Numbered from the stretch's first letter, positions 35,623 through 45,536 are shown. The stretch is 64,000 nucleotides of DNA from Leifsonia shinshuensis (GCF_014217625.1 NZ_CP043641.1:3596001-3660000), one strand, 5' to 3'. Program-made: numbers and translations. The notes: generated by a model from the letters alone, not told the origin.

Positions 35623-37047
35623 ATGACCGGCACCGTCTCCGCCCCAGCAACGTCAACAGCGTCCAACTCAACCACCCGCACGGGCGTGGCATCGCCTTCA
35701 GGCCTCGCCGTCCGTCCCGGCCGCTGGATCGACGGCTGGAACGCCGAGGACACCGTCCAGTGGGAGGCCGCGGGCGCCGCCATCGCGCAGCGCAACCTCC
35801 GCTGGTCGATCTTCGCCGAGTTCCTCGGCTTCGTCGTCTGGCAGCTCTGGTCGATCGTCGTCGTCGCGCTCCCGGCAGCCGGCTTCCATTTCACGACCTC
35901 GCAGACGTTCTGGCTGATCTCGATGCCGAGCCTGGTCGGCGCGACCCTGCGGTTCCCGTACACGTTCATGGTCCCGAAGTTCGGCGGGCGCAACTGGACG
36001 ATGGTCTCGGCGGCGCTGCTGCTCATCCCGGCCGTCGGCCTGGCGATCTGCGTCGCGAACCCGGCGACGCCGTTCGGGGTGATGCTGCTGGTGGCGGCGC
36101 TCGCCGGATTCGGCGGCGGCAACTTCGCCTCGTCGATGGCGAACATCACGTTCTTCTACCCGCAGCGGAAGAAGGGCTGGGCGCTCGGCCTCAACGCGGC
36201 AGGCGGCAACCTCGGCGCGGCGGTCGCGCAGTTCGCGGTGCCGATCGTCATCACCATCGGCGCGGGCGCGACCCTCCAGCTGCCGCTCGCCGGACTGGTC
36301 TGGGTGCCGCTCATCCTGGTCGCCATCGTCGGGGCGTGGCGGCGGATGGACAACCTCTCGAACGCGAAGGCCGATGTGACGGCCTCGCTCGCCGCCCTCC
36401 GCGCGCCCGAGCTGTGGCTGATGGCGCTCCTGTACATCGGCACGTTCGGGTCGTTCATCGGCTTCTCGGGCGTCTTCCCGAAGCTCATCGCCGACCAGTT
36501 CCCGGCGTTCAGCGCGTTCCCCGTCGCCGGCGCGACGCTTTCGTTGGCGTTCCTCGGTGCGCTCGTCGGCTCCCTCGCCCGTCCGTTCGGCGGCCGGCTC
36601 GCCGACCGGTTCGGCGGCAGCACCATCACGATCGCCGCCTTCGTGGTCATGGCGCTCGGCGCCCTCGCGGTCATCCTCACGTTGCCGCTGGACAACTTCT
36701 GGCTGTTCCTGGGCTTCTTCCTCGTCCTGTTCATCGCGTCCGGCGCGGGCAACGGGGCGACCTACCGGATGATCCCCACGCTGTTCGCGCTGCGTTCGGG
36801 CGCGGCCGACGGGCACAGCGCGGCCGGCGACGTCTCGTCGCAGCGCACGGCCGCCGCGGCCCTCGGGATCGTCTCGGCCTTCGGCGCCTATGGCGGCTTC
36901 GTCATCCCGCAGGTCCTCGGGCTCTCGAAGTCGACCACCGGAGGCTACGAGGCGGGGCTGAGCTGGTTCGTCGCCGCCTATGTCGTGCTCCTGGCGATCA
37001 CGGTCGCGGTCGCGGTCAGCGGTCGTCGCCGCGGGGTGCGGATCTGA
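35623..37047 (+). CDS. narK: Nitrate/nitrite transporter, NarK/NasA family MFS
   Basis: A 474-residue MFS permease of the nitrate/nitrite porter family with 12 helices. Typical parts are the WxAE-type lead-in (WNAEDTVQWE), FRFPYTFMVPKFGGRN-like loop, the nitrate-signature stretch GFGGGNFASSMANITFF and GLNAAGGNLGAAVAQ. GCAGGAGG precedes ATG. It starts the nitrate assimilation operon, with the reductase gene 14 bases after its stop. Confidence 0.9.
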   Translation: MTGTVSAPATSTASNSTTRTGVASPSGLAVRPGRWIDGWNAEDTVQWEAAGAAIAQRNLRWSIFAEFLGFVVWQLWSIVVVALPAAGFHFTTSQTFWLISMPSLVGATLRFPYTFMVPKFGGRNWTMVSAALLLIPAVGLAICVANPATPFGVMLLVAALAGFGGGNFASSMANITFFYPQRKKGWALGLNAAGGNLGAAVAQFAVPIVITIGAGATLQLPLAGLVWVPLILVAIVGAWRRMDNLSNAKADVTASLAALRAPELWLMALLYIGTFGSFIGFSGVFPKLIADQFPAFSAFPVAGATLSLAFLGALVGSLARPFGGRLADRFGGSTITIAAFVVMALGALAVILTLPLDNFWLFLGFFLVLFIASGAGNGATYRMIPTLFALRSGAADGHSAAGDVSSQRTAAAALGIVSAFGAYGGFVIPQVLGLSKSTTGGYEAGLSWFVAAYVVLLAITVAVAVSGRRRGVRI

Positions 37048-37061
37048 GCGGCGGCCTCCCG

Positions 37062-39146
37062 ATGCCCGCGCCGAGTCACTGCCCGTACTGCGCGCTTCAG
37101 TGCGCCATGACACTCACGCCCCCGCCTGACGCAGCGACACCGGTGACCGTGAGCGGCCGGATGTTCCCGACCAACCGGGGCGGCCTCTGCAAGAAGGGCT
37201 GGACCTCCGCCGAGCTCCTGGCGACGCCCGGCCGGCTGACCACCCCGCTCATCCGGCGCGACGGCGAGTTGCGACCCGCCGCGTGGGAGGAGGCGTTCAC
37301 CCTGATCGCCTCGCGCCTCAGCGCCATCCGCCACCAGGACGGCCCCGACGCGGTCGCGGTCTTCGGCGGCGGCGGGCTCACCAACGAGAAGGCCTACCTG
37401 CTCGGCAAGTTCGCCCGCCTGGCTCTGGCGACCTCCCGCATCGACTACAACGGCCGGTTCTGCATGGCGTCGGCCGCGGCCGCCGGCAAGCGGGCATTCG
37501 GGATCGACCGGGGGATGCCGTTCCCGGTGACCGACCTCGACGACGCGGACGCCATCCTGCTGCTCGGATCGAACGTCGCGGCCACGATGCCCCCGTTCAT
37601 CGGCCACCTGGCCGGCGTGCGAGCGGCCGGCGGCCTCATCGTCGTGGACCCGCGGCGCTCGCAGACCGCGCAGCTCACGGCGGAGGGTGGCGGAATGCAC
37701 CTCGCGCCGGCGCCGGGCGCCGACTTGGTGGTGCTGCTCGGGCTGACCCATATCGTGCTCGCCGAAGGCCTGGCCGACCTCGACTACCTGGGAGCGCGGA
37801 CCATCGGGTTCGACGCGGTCCGCCGCAGCGTCTCGGCGTGGTGGCCCGAGCGCGTGCAGGAGCACACCGGCATCCCGGTCGCCCAGCTCCGGGAGGTCGC
37901 CCGCCGGCTCGCCCGCGGCCGCGGCACCTACATCCTCACCGGCCGCGGAGTCGAGCAGCACGTCGACGGGACGGACACCGCGACGGCCGCGATCAACCTC
38001 GCGCTCGTCCTTGGCCTCGTCGGACGCCCCGGCTCGGGCTACGGCACGCTGACCGGGCAGGGCAACGGTCAGGGCGGCCGCGAGCACGGGCAGAAGTGCG
38101 ACCAGCTTCCCGGCTACCGCTCGATCGCCGACCCGGCCGACCGTGCGGCCGTCGCCGCCGTCTGGGGCGTCGACCCCGGCGTCCTCCCCGGCCCGGGCGT
38201 GCCCGCGGTCGAGCTGCTCGGGATGCTCGGCCGGCCGGACGGAGTTCGCGCATTGCTGGTGCACGGCTCCAACGTGGTCGTCTCCGGGCCGGACGCGGCA
38301 GCCGTGCGCGCGGGCCTGGATGCGCTCGACCTGCTGGTCGTCTGCGACTTCGTCCTGTCGGAGACGGCGGAGCTCGCCGACGTGGTGCTCCCGGTCACGC
38401 AGTGGGCCGAGGAGGAGGGGACCATGACGAATCTGGAGGGCCGCGTGCTGCGCCGCCGTCGCGCCCTCGACCCGCCGACGGGGGTGCGGAGCGAGCTGGA
38501 CATCCTCGCCGACCTCGCGCAGCGGTTGGGGGCGCCGTCGGTGTGGCCGACGTCCCCGGCGGAGGTCTTCGACGAGCTGGCGCGCGCGTCGGCGGGAGGC
38601 GCGGCCGACTACTCGGGGCTCAGCCACGCACTGCTCGACGCGCAGCTCGCCGACGACGTGGCCGCGCACTGGCCCTACCCCGCGGGATCGACGGGGACGC
38701 CGCGGCTGTTCCTGGAGCGGTTCGGCCATCCGGACGGGAGGGCGCGCCTGGTCGCCGTCCGCCCGCGCGCTCTGGAGACCGGACGGGAGGTCGGCGAGCT
38801 GACGCTGATCACCGGCCGCCTGCTGGAGCACTACCAGTCGGGCGCGCAGACCCGACGCGTGCCGGAGCTCGTCACCGCGCAGCCGCGTGCGCGCGCCGAG
38901 CTGCACCCCGCCACGGCCGCCCGGCTCGGGATCGGCGACGGGGAGCCGGTGCTGATCCGAAACGCGCGCGGGAGCGTCGAGGCCACGGCACTGCTGACAG
39001 CCGGGATCCGGATCGACACGGTGTTCCTGCCGTTCCATTTCGCTGGACGGCAGTGCGCCAACCTGCTGACGGAGGCCGCGGTCGACCCGATCTCGGCGAT
39101 GCCGGAGTTCAAGCGCACGCTGGTGACGGTCGAGGCCGGCGCATGA
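37062..39146 (+). CDS. nasC: Assimilatory nitrate reductase catalytic subunit
   Basis: A 694-residue molybdopterin oxidoreductase that reduces nitrate to nitrite. The N-terminal [4Fe-4S] cluster motif is Cys7-x2-Cys10-x3-Cys14-x28-Cys43, followed by the conserved Lys. The Mo-ligand Cys is in NGRFCMASAAAA. NVVVSGPD and EEEGTMTNLEGRV in the centre, and the C-terminal molydopterin-binding domain (TGRLLEHYQSGAQTRR) follow. ATG 37062 is the first start after narK. The stop overlaps the electron-transfer gene (ATGA). It lacks the C-terminal BFD domain, which is carried by the next protein. Confidence 0.9.
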   Translation: MPAPSHCPYCALQCAMTLTPPPDAATPVTVSGRMFPTNRGGLCKKGWTSAELLATPGRLTTPLIRRDGELRPAAWEEAFTLIASRLSAIRHQDGPDAVAVFGGGGLTNEKAYLLGKFARLALATSRIDYNGRFCMASAAAAGKRAFGIDRGMPFPVTDLDDADAILLLGSNVAATMPPFIGHLAGVRAAGGLIVVDPRRSQTAQLTAEGGGMHLAPAPGADLVVLLGLTHIVLAEGLADLDYLGARTIGFDAVRRSVSAWWPERVQEHTGIPVAQLREVARRLARGRGTYILTGRGVEQHVDGTDTATAAINLALVLGLVGRPGSGYGTLTGQGNGQGGREHGQKCDQLPGYRSIADPADRAAVAAVWGVDPGVLPGPGVPAVELLGMLGRPDGVRALLVHGSNVVVSGPDAAAVRAGLDALDLLVVCDFVLSETAELADVVLPVTQWAEEEGTMTNLEGRVLRRRRALDPPTGVRSELDILADLAQRLGAPSVWPTSPAEVFDELARASAGGAADYSGLSHALLDAQLADDVAAHWPYPAGSTGTPRLFLERFGHPDGRARLVAVRPRALETGREVGELTLITGRLLEHYQSGAQTRRVPELVTAQPRARAELHPATAARLGIGDGEPVLIRNARGSVEATALLTAGIRIDTVFLPFHFAGRQCANLLTEAAVDPISAMPEFKRTLVTVEAGA

Positions 39147-40711
39147 CCAGACCGCTGCGCATCGTCCTCGTCGGCTACGGGCCCGTCGGCGCGCGCTTCG
39201 TGGAGGAGGTGCTGCCCGCCGTCGCGGCCGGGGAAGCCTCTCTCGTCGCCCTCGGAGCCGAGGACGAGGACGCCTACAACCGGGTGCTCGTCGCCGAGTA
39301 CGCGGTGGGCGTCGCGGCCCGCGACCGGCTCGACGTCACCGACACGGAGGCCGCGCGGGCGGCCGGGGCGGACATCCGCCTCGCCGAGACCGCCGTCACC
39401 ATCGACCGGGTGCGGCAGCGGGTGCTCACCTCCGGCGGCGACGAGCTGCCCTACGACCGGCTGGTGCTGGCCACCGGGTCCCGCGCGAACATCCCGACGC
39501 TCGACGGCCTCGAGCGCACCCGGCGCGAGCGGGACGCCGCGCCGGGAGCCGACGTCGACCGGGGCAGGCGGCCCCTCCCGGGCGGTGTCGTCGCCCTCCG
39601 CGACGTGGCCGACGCCGACTCCGTCGCTCCCGTCGTGGCGGCCGGAGGCGCGATCGTCGTGCTGGGCGCCGGGGTGCTCGGCATGGAGTTCGCCCTGCTC
39701 GCCGCCGAGCACGGCGCCCAGGTGGTCGTCGTCCACCACGGCCCGACCCCGATGGCCCGCAACCTCGACGAGGCGGGAGGGCGCATGCTCGCCCGCGCCG
39801 TGCGGACCGCCGGCGTCGGGATGGCCGCGCACGCGCGCGCCGAGAGCATCGGCTTCCGCGACACCGAGGGCGGCCGGGTCTTCGACGGCGTCGGCTGCGC
39901 GGACGGCACCTACATCCCCGGAGACCTCCTCGTGCTGTCCTGCGGCGTCGGCCCGCGGGTGGAGCTCGCGCTCGCCGCGGGGCTGGCGTGCTCGGCCGGC
40001 GTGCTCGTCGACGAGGAGCTGCGCAGCTGGAGCGACCCGGACGTGTTCGCTATCGGTGACTGCGCGCAGGTGGCGGCGCCGGAGGACGCGGACGCGTCGG
40101 GCCGGGTGCCGGGCGCGCCGAGCGGGCTGATCGGGCCCGGCTGGCGGCAGGCGGCGGCGCTGGCCCGGCGGCTCCGGGCGGAGGCGGCGGGAGCGGTGGC
40201 CGGGGCCGAGGCGGCGGTCGCCCTCCACGAGCGACCGACCGCGGTGATGCTCAAGGCGACCGGGATCGACGTCGTCGCGGGCGGGGACCACGCGGCGGAG
40301 CCGTGGGACGCCGACGCCGAGGTGACCGTGTGGCTGGACCCGGCCCGGGGGTGCTATCTGAAGACGGTCGTGCGGGAGGGCGTGCTGACCGGATTCGTCT
40401 CGGTCGGCCTCCCGCAGGCCGGCGCTGAACTGACTCTGTTGTTCGAGCGCGGCGCGGCGCTGCCGGCCGAGCCGTCCGCACTGCTGCGACTGGACGCCGC
40501 CGACGCGGGAGCCGTCGCCGTGGAGGACCCGCTCGGCCCGGACGCGACGGTCTGCTGGTGCAACGGCGTCACCGCCGGCCGCATCGGCGACGCGGTCGCC
40601 GACGGTTGCGACACCGTGGAGGCCGTGGGCCGCTGCACGCGCGCCGGGACCGGCTGCGGCGGCTGCAAGGGGCGGATCGCGGCCATCCTGGCGGCCGCGC
40701 CCGTCGGGTAG
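39143..40711 (+). CDS. nasB: FAD/NAD(P)H oxidoreductase with C-terminal [2Fe-2S] domain, nitrate reductase electron-transfer subunit
   Basis: A 522-residue NirB-N-terminal-like flavoprotein. FAD-binding GYGPVGARF, NAD-binding VVLGAGVLGMEFALL and AIGDCAQVA are present. The C-terminal BFD-type domain has CWCNGVTAGRI and CTRAGTGCGGCKG, four Cys for a [2Fe-2S] centre. It should pass electrons from NAD(P)H to the preceding nitrate reductase. Coupled by ATGA. An unusual insert with RRERDAAPGADVDRGRR lies before the second Rossmann fold. Confidence 0.85.
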   Translation: MTRPLRIVLVGYGPVGARFVEEVLPAVAAGEASLVALGAEDEDAYNRVLVAEYAVGVAARDRLDVTDTEAARAAGADIRLAETAVTIDRVRQRVLTSGGDELPYDRLVLATGSRANIPTLDGLERTRRERDAAPGADVDRGRRPLPGGVVALRDVADADSVAPVVAAGGAIVVLGAGVLGMEFALLAAEHGAQVVVVHHGPTPMARNLDEAGGRMLARAVRTAGVGMAAHARAESIGFRDTEGGRVFDGVGCADGTYIPGDLLVLSCGVGPRVELALAAGLACSAGVLVDEELRSWSDPDVFAIGDCAQVAAPEDADASGRVPGAPSGLIGPGWRQAAALARRLRAEAAGAVAGAEAAVALHERPTAVMLKATGIDVVAGGDHAAEPWDADAEVTVWLDPARGCYLKTVVREGVLTGFVSVGLPQAGAELTLLFERGAALPAEPSALLRLDAADAGAVAVEDPLGPDATVCWCNGVTAGRIGDAVADGCDTVEAVGRCTRAGTGCGGCKGRIAAILAAAPVG

Positions 40712-40724
40712 AGAACTGTCGCCG

Positions 40725-40806
40725 ACTCCGGAGACTCGCTGTGGAACCCGTTCGATTCGTCCGTAGCTCCGGAGAACGGGGTGCCGCCGACACAGGTCTC
40801 CGGAGT
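40725..40806. repeat. Three CTCCGGAG palindromes in a convergent gap; likely terminator
   Basis: CTCCGGAG occurs at 40726-40733, 40767-40774 and 40798-40805. The outer two extend to a perfect 11-bp inverted repeat, ACTCCGGAGAC (40725-40735) and GTCTCCGGAGT (40796-40806), enclosing about 60 nt. The gap separates the convergent nas operon and nnaR-like gene, so the outer stem could act as a two-way terminator; the middle copy offers an alternative pairing. Confidence 0.5.
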
Positions 40807-40824
40807 TGTGGACGGGGCGCGGGG

Positions 40825-41949
40825 TCAGACGTCGAGACGGTAGCCGCGTTTGACGACGGTGGCCACCAGGCCCGGGGTGTCGAGGCTCTGCCGGAGGCGG
40901 CTGAGCGAGACCTCCATCGCGTGCTCGTCGCAGCCGCCGTCGAGGGCGACGGAGAGCTCTCGGCGCGACACGACCGCACCCTGGGCCGCCACCAGTGCCC
41001 GGAAGAGCGACAGCGCCGTCGGGGTCAGCCGGACGGGCCTCCCGGCCACCACCGCCACGCTTCCACGCAGCTCGACCTCGCCATGCCGCGTGCTCACCCG
41101 GCGGGTCGACTCCGCCTCGAGCGCCTCGCAGACCAGCCGGATGAGCGCGCCCATCCGGTACCGGTCCGGCTGCAACGGCTCGATCCCCGCGCCGAGCAAC
41201 GGGGCGGACGTCACCGGCCCGACGCTCGCGGCGACCACGTCCGTGCGGAACGCTTCCAGCACCTCCGCGTGCCGCCCCCGCGCGAGAGCGGCGATCAGCA
41301 GCCCGTCGACCGCGGGCGCGCTGGTGAAGGTCACGCAGTCGAGCTGCCGGGCGGCGATCGCGTCCACGAGCCGGGTCGCGCGCTCGTCGTCGTCCTCGGC
41401 CACCGACCAGGTGTACGGCGCGACTGTGAGCACCCGATCGCCGGCCTCCTGCAGCCGCTGAAGCTGGCCGACGTCGGTCTGACCGTGGAGCTGGACGGCC
41501 ACCGTGATGCCCGGCGGGAACTCCGCGATCACTTTCGATACGAGGGAGGCCGTGGTCTCCTCGTCGCTCATCCCCGCGTCGTCGAGCCCTGCCGCCCGCA
41601 CCGCGCCGCGCGCCTTCGGACCGCGCACCAGGATGGTCGACTCCGCGAGCGCACGCTGGAGCTCCTCGCCGAGGCCGGCCGAGTCGGCGACCTCGAACCA
41701 GCGCCGCATCCCGTAGCTCGTCGTGGCCAGCAGCACGTCGGGCGACGCTGCGATGATCCGCTCGGTGTCCTGGATCACGGGCGCGTCGTCCTCGGCGTGC
41801 TGCATGTGCACGGTCGGCGCGTGCAGCACGGCCGCCCCGCGCCGTTCGAACGCGTCGATCAGGTCGGCCGAGCGGCGGTCGCTCGTCACGCCGATCCGGA
41901 ACCCGGCGAGCTGGTCCGGGCGGAAGGCCGCGACGCGTTCGTCACCCAT
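40825..41949 (-). CDS. nnaR: NnaR-type regulator: HemD-like domain fused to winged HTH
   Basis: A 374-residue protein. Residues 1-260 follow the uroporphyrinogen-III synthase fold (FRIGVTSDRRSADLIDAFERRG, CVTFTSAPAVDGLL), and residues about 275-374 are an OmpR-type winged helix ending VSLSRLRQSLDTPGLVATVVKRGYRLDV. This architecture is that of actinobacterial NnaR, which activates nitrate/nitrite genes together with GlnR. It may have lost or kept synthase activity. It sits downstream of cobA and nirB on the same strand and convergent with the nas operon. Confidence 0.85.
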   Translation of the reverse strand: MGDERVAAFRPDQLAGFRIGVTSDRRSADLIDAFERRGAAVLHAPTVHMQHAEDDAPVIQDTERIIAASPDVLLATTSYGMRRWFEVADSAGLGEELQRALAESTILVRGPKARGAVRAAGLDDAGMSDEETTASLVSKVIAEFPPGITVAVQLHGQTDVGQLQRLQEAGDRVLTVAPYTWSVAEDDDERATRLVDAIAARQLDCVTFTSAPAVDGLLIAALARGRHAEVLEAFRTDVVAASVGPVTSAPLLGAGIEPLQPDRYRMGALIRLVCEALEAESTRRVSTRHGEVELRGSVAVVAGRPVRLTPTALSLFRALVAAQGAVVSRRELSVALDGGCDEHAMEVSLSRLRQSLDTPGLVATVVKRGYRLDV

Positions 41950-41950
41950 G

Positions 41951-42736
41951 TCAGCCTCCGGCCACCGCGGCCGCGTCGGCCAGTGCCGCCGTCGCGTCCA
42001 CGTTCCCTCCGCGAGCGAGGCCGACGACCTCGCCGATCACGACGACCGCCGGCGAGCCGACCCCGGCCTGAACCGACTCGGTCAGGATCGTCCGCAACTC
42101 GCCGAAGGTGGTCCGCTGCCGGGCGGAGTAGCCCTGCTCGATGACCGCGACCGGCATGTCCGGGGCCATCCCGAAGCGCGCCAGGCCCGCGGTGATCGAT
42201 GGCAGGTTGGTGATCCCCATCAGGATGACGATGGTGCCGCCCAGGCCCGCGAGGTGCTCCAGCTCGGCAGGCGAGAGCGGCGCGTGGCCGGAGACGACCG
42301 TGAACATGCGGGATGCGCGCCGGTGCGTCACGGGGATGCCGGCCGCCGCGGGGACCGCGACCGCGCTCGTGACTCCCGGGATGACGCTGACCGGGACGCC
42401 AGCGCGCCGGCACGCCTCCACCTCTTCGCCGCCGCGGCCGAAGACGAACGGGTCGCCGCCCTTCAGCCGCACGACCGCCGCCCCCTGCGATGCGTGTGCG
42501 ACCAGCAGCCGCTCGATCTCGTCCTGCGGGATGGGATGGTGCCCCGGCCGCTTGCCGACATCGATCAGCTCGGCTCCGGGCGCGAGCTCGGCGAGCGTTT
42601 CGTGGGGGGCGAGGCGGTCGTAGAGCACGACATCCGCTGCCGCGAGTGCGCGTACGGCAGCCACGGTGAGGAGGTCCGCGTCGCCGGGGCCGCCGCCGAC
42701 CAGGGTCACGGAGCCGGTCCGGATCGGGTGGGTCAT
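41951..42736 (-). CDS. cobA: Uroporphyrinogen-III C-methyltransferase (siroheme branch)
   Basis: A 261-residue SUMT that methylates uroporphyrinogen III twice with SAM to precorrin-2, feeding siroheme for NirB. It shows VTLVGGGPGDADLLT, VVLYDRLA, VRLKGGDPFVFGRGGEE, PGVTSAVAVPAAAGIPVTHR and ILMGITNL. It has no CysG-type dehydrogenase/ferrochelatase domain; a chelatase gene lies at 45934. ATG 42736 overlaps the nirB stop (ATGA), and its stop is one base from the NnaR start. Confidence 0.93.
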   Translation of the reverse strand: MTHPIRTGSVTLVGGGPGDADLLTVAAVRALAAADVVLYDRLAPHETLAELAPGAELIDVGKRPGHHPIPQDEIERLLVAHASQGAAVVRLKGGDPFVFGRGGEEVEACRRAGVPVSVIPGVTSAVAVPAAAGIPVTHRRASRMFTVVSGHAPLSPAELEHLAGLGGTIVILMGITNLPSITAGLARFGMAPDMPVAVIEQGYSARQRTTFGELRTILTESVQAGVGSPAVVVIGEVVGLARGGNVDATAALADAAAVAGG

Positions 42737-45330
42737 GGGGTGTCTCCTTCCGCTGCGGCCGTCACTGCGCCGCGAACCGGGATCGTCGCGCCCGCCACCA
42801 GCACCGCGCCCGCCGCGCGCTCCTCGGCGGTGGCCGGCCGGAGCTGTCCGCGCTCCTCGACCCGCGCGATCGACGGATCGGGCTCGGTCGGCGCGTTCAC
42901 GAACGACCGGAACCGGCGCAGCCGCTCCGGGTCGCGCAGGGTCGCCGCCCACTCGTCCTCGTAGGTGTCGATGTGCTTCGCCATCGCCCCCTCCAGTTCG
43001 GCGCCGAGGCCCAGGGAGTCCTCCACGACGACCTCGCGGACGTGGTCGACGCCGCCGTCGAGGTCCTCCATCCAGCGGGCCGTGCGCTGAAGCCGGTCGG
43101 CTGTGCGGATGTAGTACATGAGGTAGCGGTCGATGTACCGCACCAGCGTCTCGTCGTCGAGGTCGGAGGCGAGGAGCTGCGCGTGCGCGGGCTGGAAGCC
43201 GCCGTTGCCCCCGACGTAGAGGTTCCAGCCTTTGTCGGTCGCGATCACGCCGACGTCCTTGCTGCGCGCCTCTGCGCACTCGCGGGCGCAGCCCGAGACG
43301 CCGAACTTGAACTTGTGCGGGGCGCGCAGGCCCCGGTAGCGCAGCTCCAGCGAGACCGCCATGCCGACCGAGTCCTGGACACCGTAGCGGCACCAGGTGG
43401 AGCCGACGCAGCTCTTCACGTTCCGCAGCGCCTTGCCGTAGGCCTGGCCGGACTCGAAGCCCGCGTCGACCAGGCGCTTCCAGATGTCCGGGAGCTGGTC
43501 GAGGCGGGCGCCGAACATGTCGATGCGCTGGCCGCCGGTGATCTTCGTGTAGAGGCCGAAGTCGGTGGCGACCTGGGCGATCACCGCGAGCTTCTGCGGG
43601 GTGATCTCGCCGCCGGGGATGCGCGGGACGACCGAGTAGGTGCCGTCCTTCTGCATGTTCGCGAGCGCGCGGTCGTTGGTGTCCTGCAGCGGACCGCGGC
43701 CCCCGTCCAGCGGGTAGGCGCTGTGCTGGCTGGCGAGGATGGAGCCGACCGCCGGCTTGCAGATGTCGCAGCCGCGACCGCGGCCGAGCCGGGCGATGGT
43801 ATCCTCCCAGCTGGTCAGGCCGAGGACCCGGACGGACTCGAACAGCTCCTGCCTGGACAGCTCGAAGTGCTCGCAGAGCGCGTGCGAGACGGTGGCGCCG
43901 GAGGCGGTGAGCTCGGCCTCCAGCAGCTTCTTCACCAGCGGCACGCACGAGCCGCACTGGGTGCCGGCGCGGGTGCACGTCTTGAGCTCGCCGAGGTCGT
44001 GGCAGCCGTCGCCGACGGCCTCCCGGACGGTGCCGGCGGTCACGTTGTTGCACGAGCAGACGAACGCGTCGTCGGGCAGCGCCCCGCCCGCGGGCGGCTC
44101 GGCGCCGGCCGCGGCGAGATACGCGGCCGGCTCGGCGTCGAGCTCGCGGCCGAGCAGCGGGCGGAGGCCGGCGTAGGGCGAGGCGTCTCCGACGAACACC
44201 CCGCCGAGCAGGGTCTTCGCGTCGTCGCTGACGACGAGCTTCTGGTAGAGGCCGCGCGCCGGGTCTGCGTAGACGATCTCCAGTGACCCGGGCTCGCGCG
44301 CGAAGGCGTCACCGAAGCTGGCGACATCCACCCCGGAGAGCTTGAGCTTGGTCGCGTCGTCCACGGTCGTGAAGGTCGCGTCGCCGCCGAGCAGCCGGTC
44401 GGCGACCGTCTCGGCCATCGCGTTGGCCGGAGCGACCAGGCCGATGGTCCGGCCGTCGATCGCGGCGACCTCGCCGATCGCCCAGACCGCGGGATCGGAG
44501 GTTCGGCATGCTTCGTCCACCACGACGCCGCCGCGCTCTGCCGTCTCGATCCCCGCGTCCCGGGCGAGCTCGTCGCGCGCCCGGATGCCGATAGCGAACA
44601 CGACGACGTCGGCGGGGACCGTGCGCCCGTCGGCGCAGCGCACGGAGGTCGGCAGCCCGTCGGCGCCGAGCACGATCTCGCGCGGCCGGGTGCCAAGGTG
44701 GAGGTCGATCCCGCGCGCGGAGATCAGCCTCCCGAGCGCCTGCCCCGCGCCTTCGTCCAGCTGGGCGGACATCAGCCAGCCGCCGGAGTGGATGATCACG
44801 GCCTCTGCGCCGAGCGCAGCCACTCCGCCGGCGGCCTCCAGCCCGAGCAGGCCGCCGCCCGCGACCGCGACCCGCGGCGCACGGCCGAGCCGCTCACGCA
44901 GGTCGGCGACCTCGGCCACCAGCGCGTCGACGTCGTCGATCGTGCGGTAGACCCGGCTCGCCTCGGCGCCGGGGATGTCGGGGACCGGAGCGGACGAGCC
45001 GGTGGCGAGCACGAGGTCGTCGTAGCGCAGCACCGCGCCGGCGGAGGTCGTCACGCTCTTCGCGGTGCGGTCGATCGCAGTGACGGCCTCCCCGACCCGC
45101 AGCTCCACGGCCGCGTCCTCCCAGTGCGAGGCCGGCTCCAAGGTGAGGTCCGCTTCGCCGTCGGCAAGGCGCTTGCTGAGTTGGACGCGGTCGTACGGCA
45201 GGTACGGCTCCTCGGCGACGACCACGATGGATCGCGCATCGGCCCCTTCGGCGCCCCGCGACACGAGTGCGTCGACCAGCCGGTGCGCGGCAGGGCCGCC
45301 TCCTACGATCACTGTGCGTCGTCTCGTCAT
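42733..45330 (-). CDS. nirB: NAD(P)H-dependent nitrite reductase large subunit
   Basis: An 865-residue enzyme reducing nitrite to ammonium. Order: FAD/NAD domain (IVGGGPAAHRLVDAL, VAVAGGGLLGLEAAGG), BFD [2Fe-2S] domain (FVCSCNNVTAGTVREA, CTRAGTQCGSCVPLV), ferredoxin-like half domain, and the siroheme/[4Fe-4S] domain with SCVGSTWCRYG and GVSGCARECAEA supplying the four cluster Cys. It forms an operon with cobA and nnaR downstream. The small subunit NirD is encoded divergently, an unusual split. A GlnR-like box lies upstream. Confidence 0.95.
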   Translation of the reverse strand: MTRRRTVIVGGGPAAHRLVDALVSRGAEGADARSIVVVAEEPYLPYDRVQLSKRLADGEADLTLEPASHWEDAAVELRVGEAVTAIDRTAKSVTTSAGAVLRYDDLVLATGSSAPVPDIPGAEASRVYRTIDDVDALVAEVADLRERLGRAPRVAVAGGGLLGLEAAGGVAALGAEAVIIHSGGWLMSAQLDEGAGQALGRLISARGIDLHLGTRPREIVLGADGLPTSVRCADGRTVPADVVVFAIGIRARDELARDAGIETAERGGVVVDEACRTSDPAVWAIGEVAAIDGRTIGLVAPANAMAETVADRLLGGDATFTTVDDATKLKLSGVDVASFGDAFAREPGSLEIVYADPARGLYQKLVVSDDAKTLLGGVFVGDASPYAGLRPLLGRELDAEPAAYLAAAGAEPPAGGALPDDAFVCSCNNVTAGTVREAVGDGCHDLGELKTCTRAGTQCGSCVPLVKKLLEAELTASGATVSHALCEHFELSRQELFESVRVLGLTSWEDTIARLGRGRGCDICKPAVGSILASQHSAYPLDGGRGPLQDTNDRALANMQKDGTYSVVPRIPGGEITPQKLAVIAQVATDFGLYTKITGGQRIDMFGARLDQLPDIWKRLVDAGFESGQAYGKALRNVKSCVGSTWCRYGVQDSVGMAVSLELRYRGLRAPHKFKFGVSGCARECAEARSKDVGVIATDKGWNLYVGGNGGFQPAHAQLLASDLDDETLVRYIDRYLMYYIRTADRLQRTARWMEDLDGGVDHVREVVVEDSLGLGAELEGAMAKHIDTYEDEWAATLRDPERLRRFRSFVNAPTEPDPSIARVEERGQLRPATAEERAAGAVLVAGATIPVRGAVTAAAEGDTP

Positions 45331-45411
45331 GCGGGCGCCCCTTCCGTGTCCAGCGGCTGCCGCCGCACCGCCGGTTCCCCGGCCGGTGCCTTTCGAGCGT
45401 AGAAGCAGGGG

Positions 45412-45438
45412 GTTTCCCCGCCGTTTCGGCTGTGTAAC
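45412..45438 (-). promoter_or_regulatory. Candidate GlnR box upstream of nirB
   Basis: Read on the minus strand, GTTAC (45438-45434), six bases, GAAAC (45427-45423), six bases, GAAAC (45416-45412). The first two elements match the GlnR consensus GTnAC-n6-GAAAC exactly. The position between divergent nirB and nirD genes fits nitrogen control as known in other actinobacteria. Confidence 0.5.
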
Positions 45439-45536
45439 CGCGCGTTAACACCGCCTGCACACGGCCGGGCGCGGGGTGTGAGCCGGGATTCACAGAGGGG
45501 TAACACGGCGGGCGGCCTCCCGAAACACGCTTCCCG

